A stretch of DNA of 64,000 nucleotides. It comes from Conyzicola lurida. Its GTDB lineage: Bacteria > Actinomycetota > Actinomycetes > Actinomycetales > Microbacteriaceae. Of this stretch, positions 50,061 to 57,711 are shown piece by piece. The notes under the pieces are model-generated. The model saw only the letters and a program-made list of their open reading frames with translations, did no database searches and was not told the DNA's origin. Numbering within the stretch: position 1 is the stretch's first letter; the number at the start of each line of letters is the position of its first letter. The position numbers were made by a program, and so were the translations under genes. The stretch covers positions 3,162,001 to 3,226,000 of the forward strand of contig NZ_JACHMJ010000001.1 in NCBI RefSeq assembly GCF_014204935.1, given 5' to 3'.

Positions 50061-51157
50061 GCGGCACCGGCCCCGTGGGCGTCGGCATCATCGGCGCGGG
50101 CGCGATCAGCGACCAGTACCTGACGAACCTCACCAGATTCCCGGATGTCGCGGTGTTGATGGTCGCGGACCTCGACACCGAGCGCGCCGCAGCCCAGGCC
50201 GCCGCGTACGGGGTTCCGGGGTCCGGCACCGTCGACGAGCTGCTCGCGCACGACGGGGTCGAGATCGTCGTGAACCTGACGATCCCGGCCGTGCACGCGG
50301 AGGTCTCCACCCGCGCGCTGGAACTAGGCAAGCACGTCTGGAGCGAGAAGCCGATCAGCATCGACCGCGCGAGCGGACTCGCCCTGCTCGAGACCGCGAC
50401 GCGCACCGGCACGCGCATCGGGGTCGCTCCCGACACCGTGCTCGGCGCGGGAGTGCAGAGCGCGCTGCGCGCGATCGCCCGCGGCGACATCGGCGCCCCG
50501 CTCTCGGCCGTCACCGCGTTCCGCGCGCCGGGCCCGGAATCCTGGCACCCGAACCCCGACTTCTTCTTCCAACCGGGCGCCGGCCCCCTGCTGGACATGG
50601 GCCCGTACTACCTCACGACGCTGGCCTGCGTCTTCGGCTCGTTCCAGAGCGTGGCTGCCGTCGGATCACGCGCGCAGGCGACGCGGCTCATCGGTTCCGG
50701 CCCGCGCGCCGGCGAGCGCGTGCCGGTGAACGTCGACACCCAGATCAACGCCGTCGTGAACTTCGCGGGCGGCGGGGTGGCTCAGAGCGTCTTCAGCTTC
50801 GACTCGCCGCTCGTGCAGGTCGGCGTCGTCGAGATCACCGGCGAGACCGGCACGATCGTGCTGCCAGACCCCAACATGTTCGACGGCTCGTCGTTCATCG
50901 TGCGCGGCGCCGACCGCACCGAGCTGCCCGCGACCGGGTTCGTCGGCGGCCGCGGTTCGGCCGTGCTCGAGATGGCGCGCGCGATCCGTGGCGGCGGCGA
51001 CGACCTGCTGCCCGCCGGCCTCGCCTACCACGTGCTCGACACGATGCTGGCGATGGAGGAGTCCGCGTCATCCGGCGCATTCGTCACCGTGGAGAGCGTG
51101 GCGCCGCCCGCGCCGCTGCTCGCCGAGGACTGGGATCCGACCGCGCGCACCCTCTGA
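50057..51157 (+). CDS. Gfo/Idh/MocA family oxidoreductase
   Basis: 366 residues. N-terminal Rossmann motif GVGIIGAGAISDQYLTNL, the conserved WSEKPIS (EKP) lysine near residue 97, and a C-terminal beta-sheet domain with GPLLDMGPYYLTTLACVFG carrying the family His/Asp region replaced by MGPYY. It would oxidise or reduce a sugar or inositol-like substrate with NAD(P). It is translationally coupled to the isomerase gene, forming a three-gene operon with the alpha-rhamnosidase. Closed by a hairpin terminator at 51167. Confidence 0.9.
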   Translation: MSGTGPVGVGIIGAGAISDQYLTNLTRFPDVAVLMVADLDTERAAAQAAAYGVPGSGTVDELLAHDGVEIVVNLTIPAVHAEVSTRALELGKHVWSEKPISIDRASGLALLETATRTGTRIGVAPDTVLGAGVQSALRAIARGDIGAPLSAVTAFRAPGPESWHPNPDFFFQPGAGPLLDMGPYYLTTLACVFGSFQSVAAVGSRAQATRLIGSGPRAGERVPVNVDTQINAVVNFAGGGVAQSVFSFDSPLVQVGVVEITGETGTIVLPDPNMFDGSSFIVRGADRTELPATGFVGGRGSAVLEMARAIRGGGDDLLPAGLAYHVLDTMLAMEESASSGAFVTVESVAPPAPLLAEDWDPTARTL

Positions 51158-51166
51158 AAACGTCGT

Positions 51167-51194
51167 GCCCGGTGTGCTTGACGGCGCACCGGGC
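51167..51194 (+). terminator. Hairpin terminator overlapping the next promoter
   Basis: GCCCGGTGTGC (51167-51177) and GCGCACCGGGC (51184-51194) pair with one mismatch around a 6-nt loop, 9 bp past the Gfo/Idh/MocA stop. The loop is exactly the TTGACG -35 element of the rhamnose importer promoter. Confidence 0.7.
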
Positions 51195-51206
51195 GCGCAA
51201 TAGAGT
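51178..51206 (+). promoter_or_regulatory. Promoter of the rhamnose importer operon
   Basis: TTGACG (51178-51183), 17-bp spacer, TAGAGT (51201-51206). The -35 lies in the loop, and part of the spacer in the right arm, of the upstream terminator hairpin. Confidence 0.72.
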
Positions 51207-51223
51207 GGCGTCGTCCGCGAGCC

Positions 51224-51237
51224 TTAAAACGATTCAA
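51224..51237. promoter_or_regulatory. Rhamnose-type operator (TTAAAACGATTCAA)
   Basis: A variant of the LacI-type site with AACGATTC at the centre, in place of AACGTGTC. It lies about 17 bp after the -10, so repressor would block early transcription. The only close match in the window is at 56474, before the rhamnose isomerase gene. Confidence 0.65.
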
Positions 51238-51290
51238 CGAAGCCCGCGGCACACAGCATCCATCCCCTCAGCGTCGAGGTTAGGTAACAA

Positions 51291-52808
51291 GTGTCAGATT
51301 CCCCCAGCACCGGAGCGCCCGCGCTCGAACTGCGCAGCATCTCGAAGGCCTTCGGCTCGGTGGTCGCGCTGTCGAGCGCCAGCCTCCGTCTCGAGCGCGG
51401 CTCGATCCACGCCCTCGTCGGCGAGAACGGCGCCGGCAAGTCGACGATCGTGAAGATCATCGCCGGCCTGTACCAGCGCGACAGCGGCGACTTCGAGCTC
51501 GACGGCGCCAGCGTCGACTTCAGCTCGACCGCCCAGTCGAAGGCGGCCGGTATCGCCGTGATCTACCAGGAACCCACGCTGTTCCCCGACCTGTCGGTCA
51601 CCGAGAACATCTTCATGGGCCGCCAGCCCACCCTGAGCTTCGGCCGCATCGACCGCTCGCTCATGCGCGAGCAGGCGCTCGGCCTGTTCGCGCGGCTCGG
51701 CGTGCGCATCGACCCCGACCGCCCGACCCTCGGTCTCTCCATCGCCGACCAGCAGATCATCGAGATCGCCAAGGCGATCTCGCTCGACGCGACAGTGCTG
51801 GTGATGGACGAGCCGACCGCCGCGCTCTCCGGCGTTGAGGTCGACCGGCTCTTCGCGGTCGCCCGCAGCCTGCGCGACGAGGGTCGCGCCCTGCTCTTCA
51901 TCTCGCACCGCTTCGACGAGGTGTTCGACCTCTGCGACACCGTCACGGTCATGCGCGACGGCGAGTACATCAACACGAGCCCGATCGCCGAGACGACCGT
52001 CGACGAGATCGTGCGCCGCATGGTCGGCCGCGACGTCACGACACTGTTCCCCAAAGAGGACGCGGTGATCGGCGACGAGGTGCTCGTGGTCGACGGGCTG
52101 ACCGAGCCGGGCGTCTTCCACGACGTCTCGTTCTCCGTGCGTTCCGGCGAGATCGTCGCCCTGGCCGGGCTCGTCGGGGCCGGGCGCAGCGAGATCGCGC
52201 GCGCCGTCTTCGGGGTCGACCCGTACTCCTCGGGCACCGTGGCCATCAAGGGCAACCGCGTGCCGAAGCGCAACCCGGCGGCGGCGATGCGCCTCGGCCT
52301 CGCGCTCGTACCCGAGGACCGCCGCAAGCAGGGTCTCGTGCTCGAGAGCTCGGTCGCCCGCAACACGACCATGGCGATCCGCCGGTCGCTCACCCGGTTC
52401 GGCCTGCTCTTCTCCGCCCCGGAAAACCGGGCCGCCGCCGACTGGGCCGGCCGGCTCGAGGTCAAGACCGCGGCGCTCGACACCGAGGTGGGCACGCTCA
52501 GCGGCGGCAACCAGCAGAAGGTCGTGCTGGCCAAGTGGCTCGCCACGCACCCCAACGTGCTCATCGTCGACGAGCCCACCCGAGGCATCGACGTCGGCAC
52601 GAAGGCCGAGGTACACCGGCTGCTCTCCCGCCTCGCCGGACAGGGGCTCGCCGTGCTGATGATCTCGTCCGAACTACCCGAGGTGCTCGGCATGGCCGAC
52701 CGCGTCCTGGTCGTGCACGAGGGGCGCATCACCGCGTCGATCGACCGGGCGGATGCCACGGCCGAGTCCGTCATGTTCGCCGCGACCCACGAGGAGGTCG
52801 TCGCGTGA
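51291..52808 (+). CDS. rhaT: Rhamnose ABC transporter ATP-binding protein (RbsA-type)
   Basis: 505 residues with two ABC modules, as in RbsA/RhaT. Module 1 has Walker A GENGAGKST (~45-53) and Walker B VLVMDEPTAAL. Module 2 has the degenerate GLVGAGRSE loop, the signature LSGGNQQKV and VLIVDEPTRGID. GTG start at 51291. It forms the sugar importer with two permeases and a binding lipoprotein encoded downstream by overlapping genes. The rhamnose catabolic genes that follow, and the shared operator type, indicate L-rhamnose as the substrate; the ATPase alone would not distinguish it from ribose or xylose importers. Confidence 0.9.
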   Translation: MSDSPSTGAPALELRSISKAFGSVVALSSASLRLERGSIHALVGENGAGKSTIVKIIAGLYQRDSGDFELDGASVDFSSTAQSKAAGIAVIYQEPTLFPDLSVTENIFMGRQPTLSFGRIDRSLMREQALGLFARLGVRIDPDRPTLGLSIADQQIIEIAKAISLDATVLVMDEPTAALSGVEVDRLFAVARSLRDEGRALLFISHRFDEVFDLCDTVTVMRDGEYINTSPIAETTVDEIVRRMVGRDVTTLFPKEDAVIGDEVLVVDGLTEPGVFHDVSFSVRSGEIVALAGLVGAGRSEIARAVFGVDPYSSGTVAIKGNRVPKRNPAAAMRLGLALVPEDRRKQGLVLESSVARNTTMAIRRSLTRFGLLFSAPENRAAADWAGRLEVKTAALDTEVGTLSGGNQQKVVLAKWLATHPNVLIVDEPTRGIDVGTKAEVHRLLSRLAGQGLAVLMISSELPEVLGMADRVLVVHEGRITASIDRADATAESVMFAATHEEVVA

Positions 52809-53830
52809 CCACCACCGCCACCGCACCCGCCTCCCGCGTGGGCTCCGTTCTCAGCTCGTTCATCAAGGCCCGCGAAACCGGCATCCTGCTCGCCCTCGTG
52901 CTCATCGTCGTCGTGACCACGGCGAAGAACCCGAACTTCCTCTTCAGCAACGACGGGTTCCGCGACCTGCTGCTGACGCCGTCGATCCTGCTGCTCGTCG
53001 CGGTCGGCCAGGCGATCGTCATCATCACCCGCAACGTCGACCTGTCGGTCGGGTCGGTGCTCGGCCTCACCGCGTACCTGACGGGACGCCTGTTCATCGA
53101 CATTCCCGGCATCCCGATCATCGTCGTCTTCCTCGCCGGCCTGGTCTTCGGCGGCCTGCTCGGTCTGATCAACGGCGCCCTCGTGGCCTTCGCCAAGGTG
53201 CCGGCGCTCGTGATCACGCTCGGCACGCTCTACGCCTACCGCGGCATCAACGTGCTCTGGACCGGCAGCGACCGCATCAACGCCTCGGACATGCCGAAGC
53301 CGTTCCTCGCGCTCGGCACGCAGTCGATCCTGTTCATCCCGGTGCTCACGATCATCGCCGTCGTGGTGCTGATCGTGGCCGGCTGGTACATGCGCAACCA
53401 GCGCGGAGGCCGCGAGTTGTACGCCATCGGTTCAGACCCGGATGCCGCCAACCTCTACGGTCTGGGCGTGACACGTCGCGTGCTCGTGGCATTCGTGGTG
53501 TGCGGTGCCCTCGCGGGACTCGCCGGCGTGCTCTACGCGGCCCGCTACGGCACGGTCAACTCGCAGGCCGGCAGCGGCTTCGAGCTCGAGGCCGTGGGTG
53601 CCGCGGTCATCGGCGGTGTCGCGATCTTCGGCGGCAGCGGCACGGTCTGGGGCGCGGCCATCGGCGCGTACCTGCTCTTCACCATCAACCGGGCGCTGCC
53701 GATCCTCGGCGTGCAGGACTTCTGGCAGCGCGCCGTCGTCGGCGTGCTCATCATCGGCGCCATCGTGCTCGACCGGCTGCTCGCGCTTCGACAAACCCGC
53801 AAACTCGTGGAAGCGAGGGATTCCGAATGA
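52805..53830 (+). CDS. rhaP: Rhamnose ABC transporter permease
   Basis: A 341-residue BPD_transp_2 (RbsC-type) permease with 8-10 hydrophobic segments, the VDLSVGSVLGL motif (~75-88) and the GGVAIFGGSGTVWGAAIGA loop, both diagnostic for the family. The GTG start overlaps the ATPase stop (GTGA). It pairs with the second permease at 53827 to make a heteromeric channel, the usual rhamnose-importer arrangement (RhaP/RhaQ); which of the two is P and which Q is by gene order only. Confidence 0.88.
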   Translation: MTTTATAPASRVGSVLSSFIKARETGILLALVLIVVVTTAKNPNFLFSNDGFRDLLLTPSILLLVAVGQAIVIITRNVDLSVGSVLGLTAYLTGRLFIDIPGIPIIVVFLAGLVFGGLLGLINGALVAFAKVPALVITLGTLYAYRGINVLWTGSDRINASDMPKPFLALGTQSILFIPVLTIIAVVVLIVAGWYMRNQRGGRELYAIGSDPDAANLYGLGVTRRVLVAFVVCGALAGLAGVLYAARYGTVNSQAGSGFELEAVGAAVIGGVAIFGGSGTVWGAAIGAYLLFTINRALPILGVQDFWQRAVVGVLIIGAIVLDRLLALRQTRKLVEARDSE

Positions 53831-54888
53831 CGTCCTCACTCACCGGCGCCCCCGCCAGCACCCGCTCCTACAAGGACTACTCGCGCCCGCTCTGGCAGCG
53901 CGTGCTGCTCACCCGCGAGGGCGCGGTCTACGCGGCCCTCATCATCGTGATCGTCGGCGCCACGGTGAGCGTGCGCAATTTCGGCAGCCCCATCACCATG
54001 ACCTACCTGCTGCTCGACGTCACCCCGATCCTGCTCATCGCGCTGCCGATGACGCTCGTCATCATCACCGGCGAGATCGACCTCTCGGTCGCGAGCGTCG
54101 TCGGGCTATCGAGCGTCACCCTCGGCACGCTGCACCAGGCGGGGCTGCCGATCGAGGCGGCCGGAGCCGTGGCGATCGTGGTGGGGGCTCTCGCGGGAGC
54201 GCTCAACGGGTTCCTCATCACGGTGGTCGGACTGCCGTCGCTCGCGGTGACGATCGGTACTCTCGCGCTCTACCGCGGTCTCGCGGTCGGCCTGCTCGGC
54301 ACCACCGCGGTCACCGACTTCACCGAGTTCTGGACCGACCTCGCCAAGTCGAAGATCGGCTCGACCGGCGTGCCGAGCGTGATGATCCTGTTCGTGATCC
54401 TGCTCGTCGTGTTCGCGATCGTGCTGCACTTCACCCCCTTCGGCCGCGGCATCTTCGCCATCGGCCTCAGCCCCGAGGCGGCGCGGTTCTCCGGCATCCA
54501 CGTGGAACGCACCAAGTTCATCCTGTTCGTGCTGAGCGGCACGATCTCTGCCGTCGCCGGCATCTTCTACACGCTGCGCTTCGGCAGCGCCCGGGGCGAC
54601 AACGCGACGGGCCTCGAACTCTCGGTGATCGCCGCCGTGCTGCTCGGCGGCGTCTCGATCTTCGGCGGGCGCGGCGCACTGCACGGCGTCATCGCCGGTG
54701 TGCTCCTCATCGGCGTGCTCGGCAGCGCACTGCGGCTCGCGAACGTCACCTCCGACGTCATCAACATCATCACGGGAACGCTGCTCGTCGCGTCCGTGGT
54801 GTCGACAAGCGTCCTGGCCTGGCTGCGCACCGCGCGCGCCCGACCGGGCGGAACAAACCGCGCACCATCGGCTACCACCAAGAGCTAG
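53827..54888 (+). CDS. rhaQ: Rhamnose ABC transporter permease
   Basis: A 353-residue RbsC-type permease: a ~35-residue cytoplasmic start, then GEIDLSVASVVGLSSV and GGVSIFGGRGALHGVIAGV, the same family motifs as its partner. It has a basic Arg/Pro-rich C-terminal tail. The ATG overlaps the partner's stop (ATGA). A much longer in-frame reading backwards into the upstream genes has no biological support. Confidence 0.88.
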   Translation: MTSSLTGAPASTRSYKDYSRPLWQRVLLTREGAVYAALIIVIVGATVSVRNFGSPITMTYLLLDVTPILLIALPMTLVIITGEIDLSVASVVGLSSVTLGTLHQAGLPIEAAGAVAIVVGALAGALNGFLITVVGLPSLAVTIGTLALYRGLAVGLLGTTAVTDFTEFWTDLAKSKIGSTGVPSVMILFVILLVVFAIVLHFTPFGRGIFAIGLSPEAARFSGIHVERTKFILFVLSGTISAVAGIFYTLRFGSARGDNATGLELSVIAAVLLGGVSIFGGRGALHGVIAGVLLIGVLGSALRLANVTSDVINIITGTLLVASVVSTSVLAWLRTARARPGGTNRAPSATTKS

Positions 54889-54925
54889 TGCGGTTCCACC
54901 ACCACATTCACAAGGGAGAACAAAG

Positions 54926-55966
54926 ATGTTGTTTCAGAAGAATTCGGGCCGGGTCGGCGCGTTCGCAGCCCTCGCGGTCACGGTAGCGCTCGTCGCCACC
55001 GGTTGTGCGGCCGGCGACGACGGCGGAGACGGGGGCGGGGGCGGCGACAGCGGCAACCTCGCCATCACGTTCCTGCCGAAGAACCTCGGCAACGCCTACT
55101 TCGACACCTCCGACAAGGGCGGCGAGACGGCGATCGAGGAATTCGGCGGCACCTACGCCGAGGTCGGGCCGTCGGAGGCCAGCCCCGACGCCCAGGTCAG
55201 CTACATCAACACGCTCACCCAGCAGGGCGTGGGCGGAATCGTCGTGTCGGCCAACGACCCGACCGCGATCTGCGACGCCCTCAACGAGGCGCGCGACAAC
55301 GGCGTCAAGGTCGTGACCTTCGACTCCGACACCGACGTCGAGTGCCGCGACATCTTCATCAACCAGGCCACCAGCGAGGGCATCGCGAAGATCCAGGTCG
55401 ACCTCATCGCCGAGCAGATCGGCGACGAGGGCGAGATCGCGATCCTCTCGGCGACGGCAAACGCCACGAACCAGAACGCGTGGATCGACCTGATGAAGGA
55501 AGACCTCGCGGCCAACCACCCGAACATCACCCTGGTCGACACCGTCTACGGCGACGACGACGACCAGACCAGCTTCGACAAGACGGCGGCACTGCTGCAG
55601 ACGCACCCGAACCTCAAGGGGATCATCTCCCCGACGACGGTCGGCATCGCGGCCGCGGCCCGCTACCTGCAGACCTCGGAGTTCAAGGGCACGGTCGCAC
55701 TGACCGGTCTCGGCACCCCGAACCAGATGCGCGACTACGTCGAAGACGGTACGGTCACCGCGTTCGCACTGTGGAACCCGGCGGACCTCGGCTACCTCGC
55801 GGCCTACGCCGCGAAGGCACTCATCGAGGGTGACATCACCGGCGAGGTGGGCGACGAGTTCAGCGCCGGCGAGCTCGGCGACTTCACCGTCGAAGAGGAC
55901 GGCACGGTCCTCCTCGGCGACCCGTACACGTTCGACGCCGACAACATCGGCGAGTTCGACTTCTAG
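54926..55966 (+). CDS. rhaS: Rhamnose ABC transporter substrate-binding lipoprotein
   Basis: A 346-residue type-1 periplasmic-binding-protein fold with a lipoprotein signal (lipobox LVATGC, Cys ~28) followed by a Gly/Asp linker (GDDGGDGGGGGDSG). FLPKNLGNAYFDTSDKGGE and EASPDAQVSYINTLTQQGVGGIVVSANDP are typical of RhaS/RbsB-type proteins. GGGAG lies upstream of ATG 54926. It captures rhamnose outside the membrane and delivers it to the importer. A strong hairpin follows the gene within a family-1 repeat. Confidence 0.9.
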   Translation: MLFQKNSGRVGAFAALAVTVALVATGCAAGDDGGDGGGGGDSGNLAITFLPKNLGNAYFDTSDKGGETAIEEFGGTYAEVGPSEASPDAQVSYINTLTQQGVGGIVVSANDPTAICDALNEARDNGVKVVTFDSDTDVECRDIFINQATSEGIAKIQVDLIAEQIGDEGEIAILSATANATNQNAWIDLMKEDLAANHPNITLVDTVYGDDDDQTSFDKTAALLQTHPNLKGIISPTTVGIAAAARYLQTSEFKGTVALTGLGTPNQMRDYVEDGTVTAFALWNPADLGYLAAYAAKALIEGDITGEVGDEFSAGELGDFTVEEDGTVLLGDPYTFDADNIGEFDF

Positions 55967-55983
55967 ACCGTTACAACATCCGG

Positions 55984-56080
55984 TGGTTGAGCGCGGTGGA
56001 GCTATGAGAAACGCGCCAGCGTTTCTGCGACCCCAGCGCCGACCGAGCCTGCGAGGGAGGGTGATACCTCCCTCGCAGGC
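55984..56080. repeat. Dispersed palindromic repeat, family 1, long copy
   Basis: The copy shares GGTGGAGCTATG, the GCCA loop and GCGACCCCAGCGCCGA with 4417-4531. The stem here is AGAAACGC (56007-56014) with GCGTTTCT (56019-56026), fully paired but different in sequence from the first copy. The right part is remodelled into the separate hairpin at 56047-56080. Confidence 0.8.
56047..56080 (+). terminator. Hairpin after rhaS (terminator or processing loop)
   Basis: GCCTGCGAGGGAGG (56047-56060) and CCTCCCTCGCAGGC (56067-56080) pair perfectly over 14 bp with a 6-nt loop. It lies between rhaS and rhaM and probably lowers read-through, raising binding-protein levels relative to downstream genes. 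Confidence 0.75.
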
Positions 56081-56100
56081 CACACAAACGAAAGGCCCCC

Positions 56101-56439
56101 ATGACCCAGCGCATCTGCTTCCAGCTCCAGGTGAAGCCCGACCACATCGAGGCGTACACCGAGGCGCACGCCGCCCTCTGGCCGGACATGCTCGAGGCGC
56201 TGAAGGCGACGGGCTGGAACAACTACTCGATCTTCATGCGCGACGACGGGCTGGTGATCGGCTACTTCGAAACGGAAGACCTGCAGGCGAATCTCGACGG
56301 GATGGCGGCCACCGAGGTCAACGCCCGCTGGCAGGCCGCGATGGCCGACCACTTCGTCGGAATCGACCGCCCCGCCGACGAGGCGTTCAACTACCTGACC
56401 GAGGTGTTCAACCTCGACGACCAACTGGCGAAGCTCTGA
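56101..56439 (+). CDS. rhaM: L-rhamnose mutarotase
   Basis: A 112-residue RhaM/RhaU protein of the dimeric ferredoxin-like fold that speeds alpha/beta anomer exchange of L-rhamnose. Conserved residues are visible in YTEAHAALWPDMLEALKATGWNNYSIFMRDD (active-site His and Trp/Tyr) and the C-terminal LTEVFNLD. The length matches the family. GAAAGG precedes the ATG. Its stop codon region provides the -35 of the next promoter, so downstream rhamnose genes can be transcribed separately. Confidence 0.93.
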   Translation: MTQRICFQLQVKPDHIEAYTEAHAALWPDMLEALKATGWNNYSIFMRDDGLVIGYFETEDLQANLDGMAATEVNARWQAAMADHFVGIDRPADEAFNYLTEVFNLDDQLAKL

Positions 56440-56468
56440 TTGTGAAACCCCGCACGACCAACTACAGT
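56440..56468 (+). promoter_or_regulatory. Promoter of the rhamnose catabolic genes
   Basis: TTGTGA (56440-56445), 17-bp spacer, TACAGT (56463-56468). It begins directly at the end of the rhaM gene. Confidence 0.65.
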
Positions 56469-56473
56469 ACTTA

Positions 56474-56487
56474 TTGAAACGATTCAC
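56474..56487. promoter_or_regulatory. Rhamnose-type operator (TTGAAACGATTCAC)
   Basis: Five bases after the -10, covering the expected start site. It shares AAACGATTCA with the site at 51224, marking both rhamnose promoters as one regulon. Confidence 0.65.
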
Positions 56488-56542
56488 TCCGGCGGGCGGC
56501 GGATGCCGCGGACCGGGTGACCACAACACGGAAAGAATTCCA

Positions 56543-57709
56543 ATGGTGCAATTCAGCGACATTTCGTCCGCGCTCGAAACCCAGGTCATCGAGCTCCCCT
56601 CCTGGGCCTTCGGCAACTCGGGTACCCGGTTCAAGGTGTTCGGAACCCCGGGCACACCGCGCACGATCCAGGAGAAGATCGCCGACGCGGCGCAGGTCAA
56701 CCAGTACACGGGCCTCTCCCCCAAGGTCGCGCTGCACATTCCGTGGGACAAGGTCGACGACTACTCGGCGCTCCGCGACTACGCGGCCGACCTCGGCATG
56801 CAGCTCGGCACCGTGAACAGCAACACGTTCCAGGACGACGTCTACAAGTTCGGCTCGCTCACGCACACCGACCCGAAGATCCGCCAGAAGGCGATCGACC
56901 ACCACTTCGAGTGCATCGACATCATGCACGCCACGGGGTCGCAGGACCTCAAGATCTGGCTCGCCGACGGCACCAACTACCCGGGCCAGGGCGACATCCG
57001 CGGCCGTCAGGACCGCCTCGCCGACTCGCTCGCCTCGATCTACGCCCGCATCGGCGACGACCAGCGCCTCGTGCTCGAGTACAAGTTCTTCGAGCCCGCT
57101 TTCTACCACACCGACGTTCCCGACTGGGGAACCTCGTACGCCCAGGTCTCGGCCCTCGGCGAGCGCGCCCTCGTCTGCCTCGACACCGGCCACCACGCCC
57201 CGGGCACGAACATCGAGTTCATCGTCGCCCAGCTTCTGCGCCTCGGAAAGCTCGGCAGCTTCGACTTCAACTCGCGCTTCTACGCCGACGACGACCTGAT
57301 CGTCGGCGCGGCCGACCCGTTCCAGCTCTTCCGCATCCTCTACGAGGTGATCCGCGGTGGCGGCTACGGACCCGAGTCGACCGTGGCCTTCATGCTCGAC
57401 CAGTGCCACAACGTCGAGGACAAGATCCCCGGACAGATGCGCTCCGTGCTCAACGTGCAGGAGATGACGGCGCGTGCGCTCCTCGTCGACCCCGCCGCGA
57501 TCAAGGCCGCGCAGGACGCGGGCGACGTGCTCGGCGCCAACGGCATCCTCATGGACGCGTTCTACACCGACGTGCGGCCGGCCCTCGCCGAGTGGCGCGC
57601 GGGACGGGGACTGCCCACCGACCCGATGGCTGCGTACGCGGCATCCGGATATCAGCAGAAAATCGCCGAAGACCGCGTCGGCGGCGCACAGGCAAGCTGG
57701 GGAGCATAG
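56543..57709 (+). CDS. rhaI: L-rhamnose isomerase (RhaI type)
   Basis: A 388-residue xylose-isomerase-like barrel of the RhaI (Pseudomonas-type) group, converting L-rhamnose to L-rhamnulose. Motifs with metal ligands are LEYKFFEPAFYHTDVPDWGT, CLDTGHHAPGTNIEF and LGSFDFNSRFYADDDL. ATG at 56543 gives MVQFSDISSALETQ, the usual start; the longer frame begins inside the operator. It is directly followed by the aldolase-dehydrogenase gene (2-bp gap). This type is unrelated in sequence class to E. coli RhaA-only signatures and is common in actinobacteria. Confidence 0.93.
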   Translation: MVQFSDISSALETQVIELPSWAFGNSGTRFKVFGTPGTPRTIQEKIADAAQVNQYTGLSPKVALHIPWDKVDDYSALRDYAADLGMQLGTVNSNTFQDDVYKFGSLTHTDPKIRQKAIDHHFECIDIMHATGSQDLKIWLADGTNYPGQGDIRGRQDRLADSLASIYARIGDDQRLVLEYKFFEPAFYHTDVPDWGTSYAQVSALGERALVCLDTGHHAPGTNIEFIVAQLLRLGKLGSFDFNSRFYADDDLIVGAADPFQLFRILYEVIRGGGYGPESTVAFMLDQCHNVEDKIPGQMRSVLNVQEMTARALLVDPAAIKAAQDAGDVLGANGILMDAFYTDVRPALAEWRAGRGLPTDPMAAYAASGYQQKIAEDRVGGAQASWGA

Positions 57710-57711
57710 CC

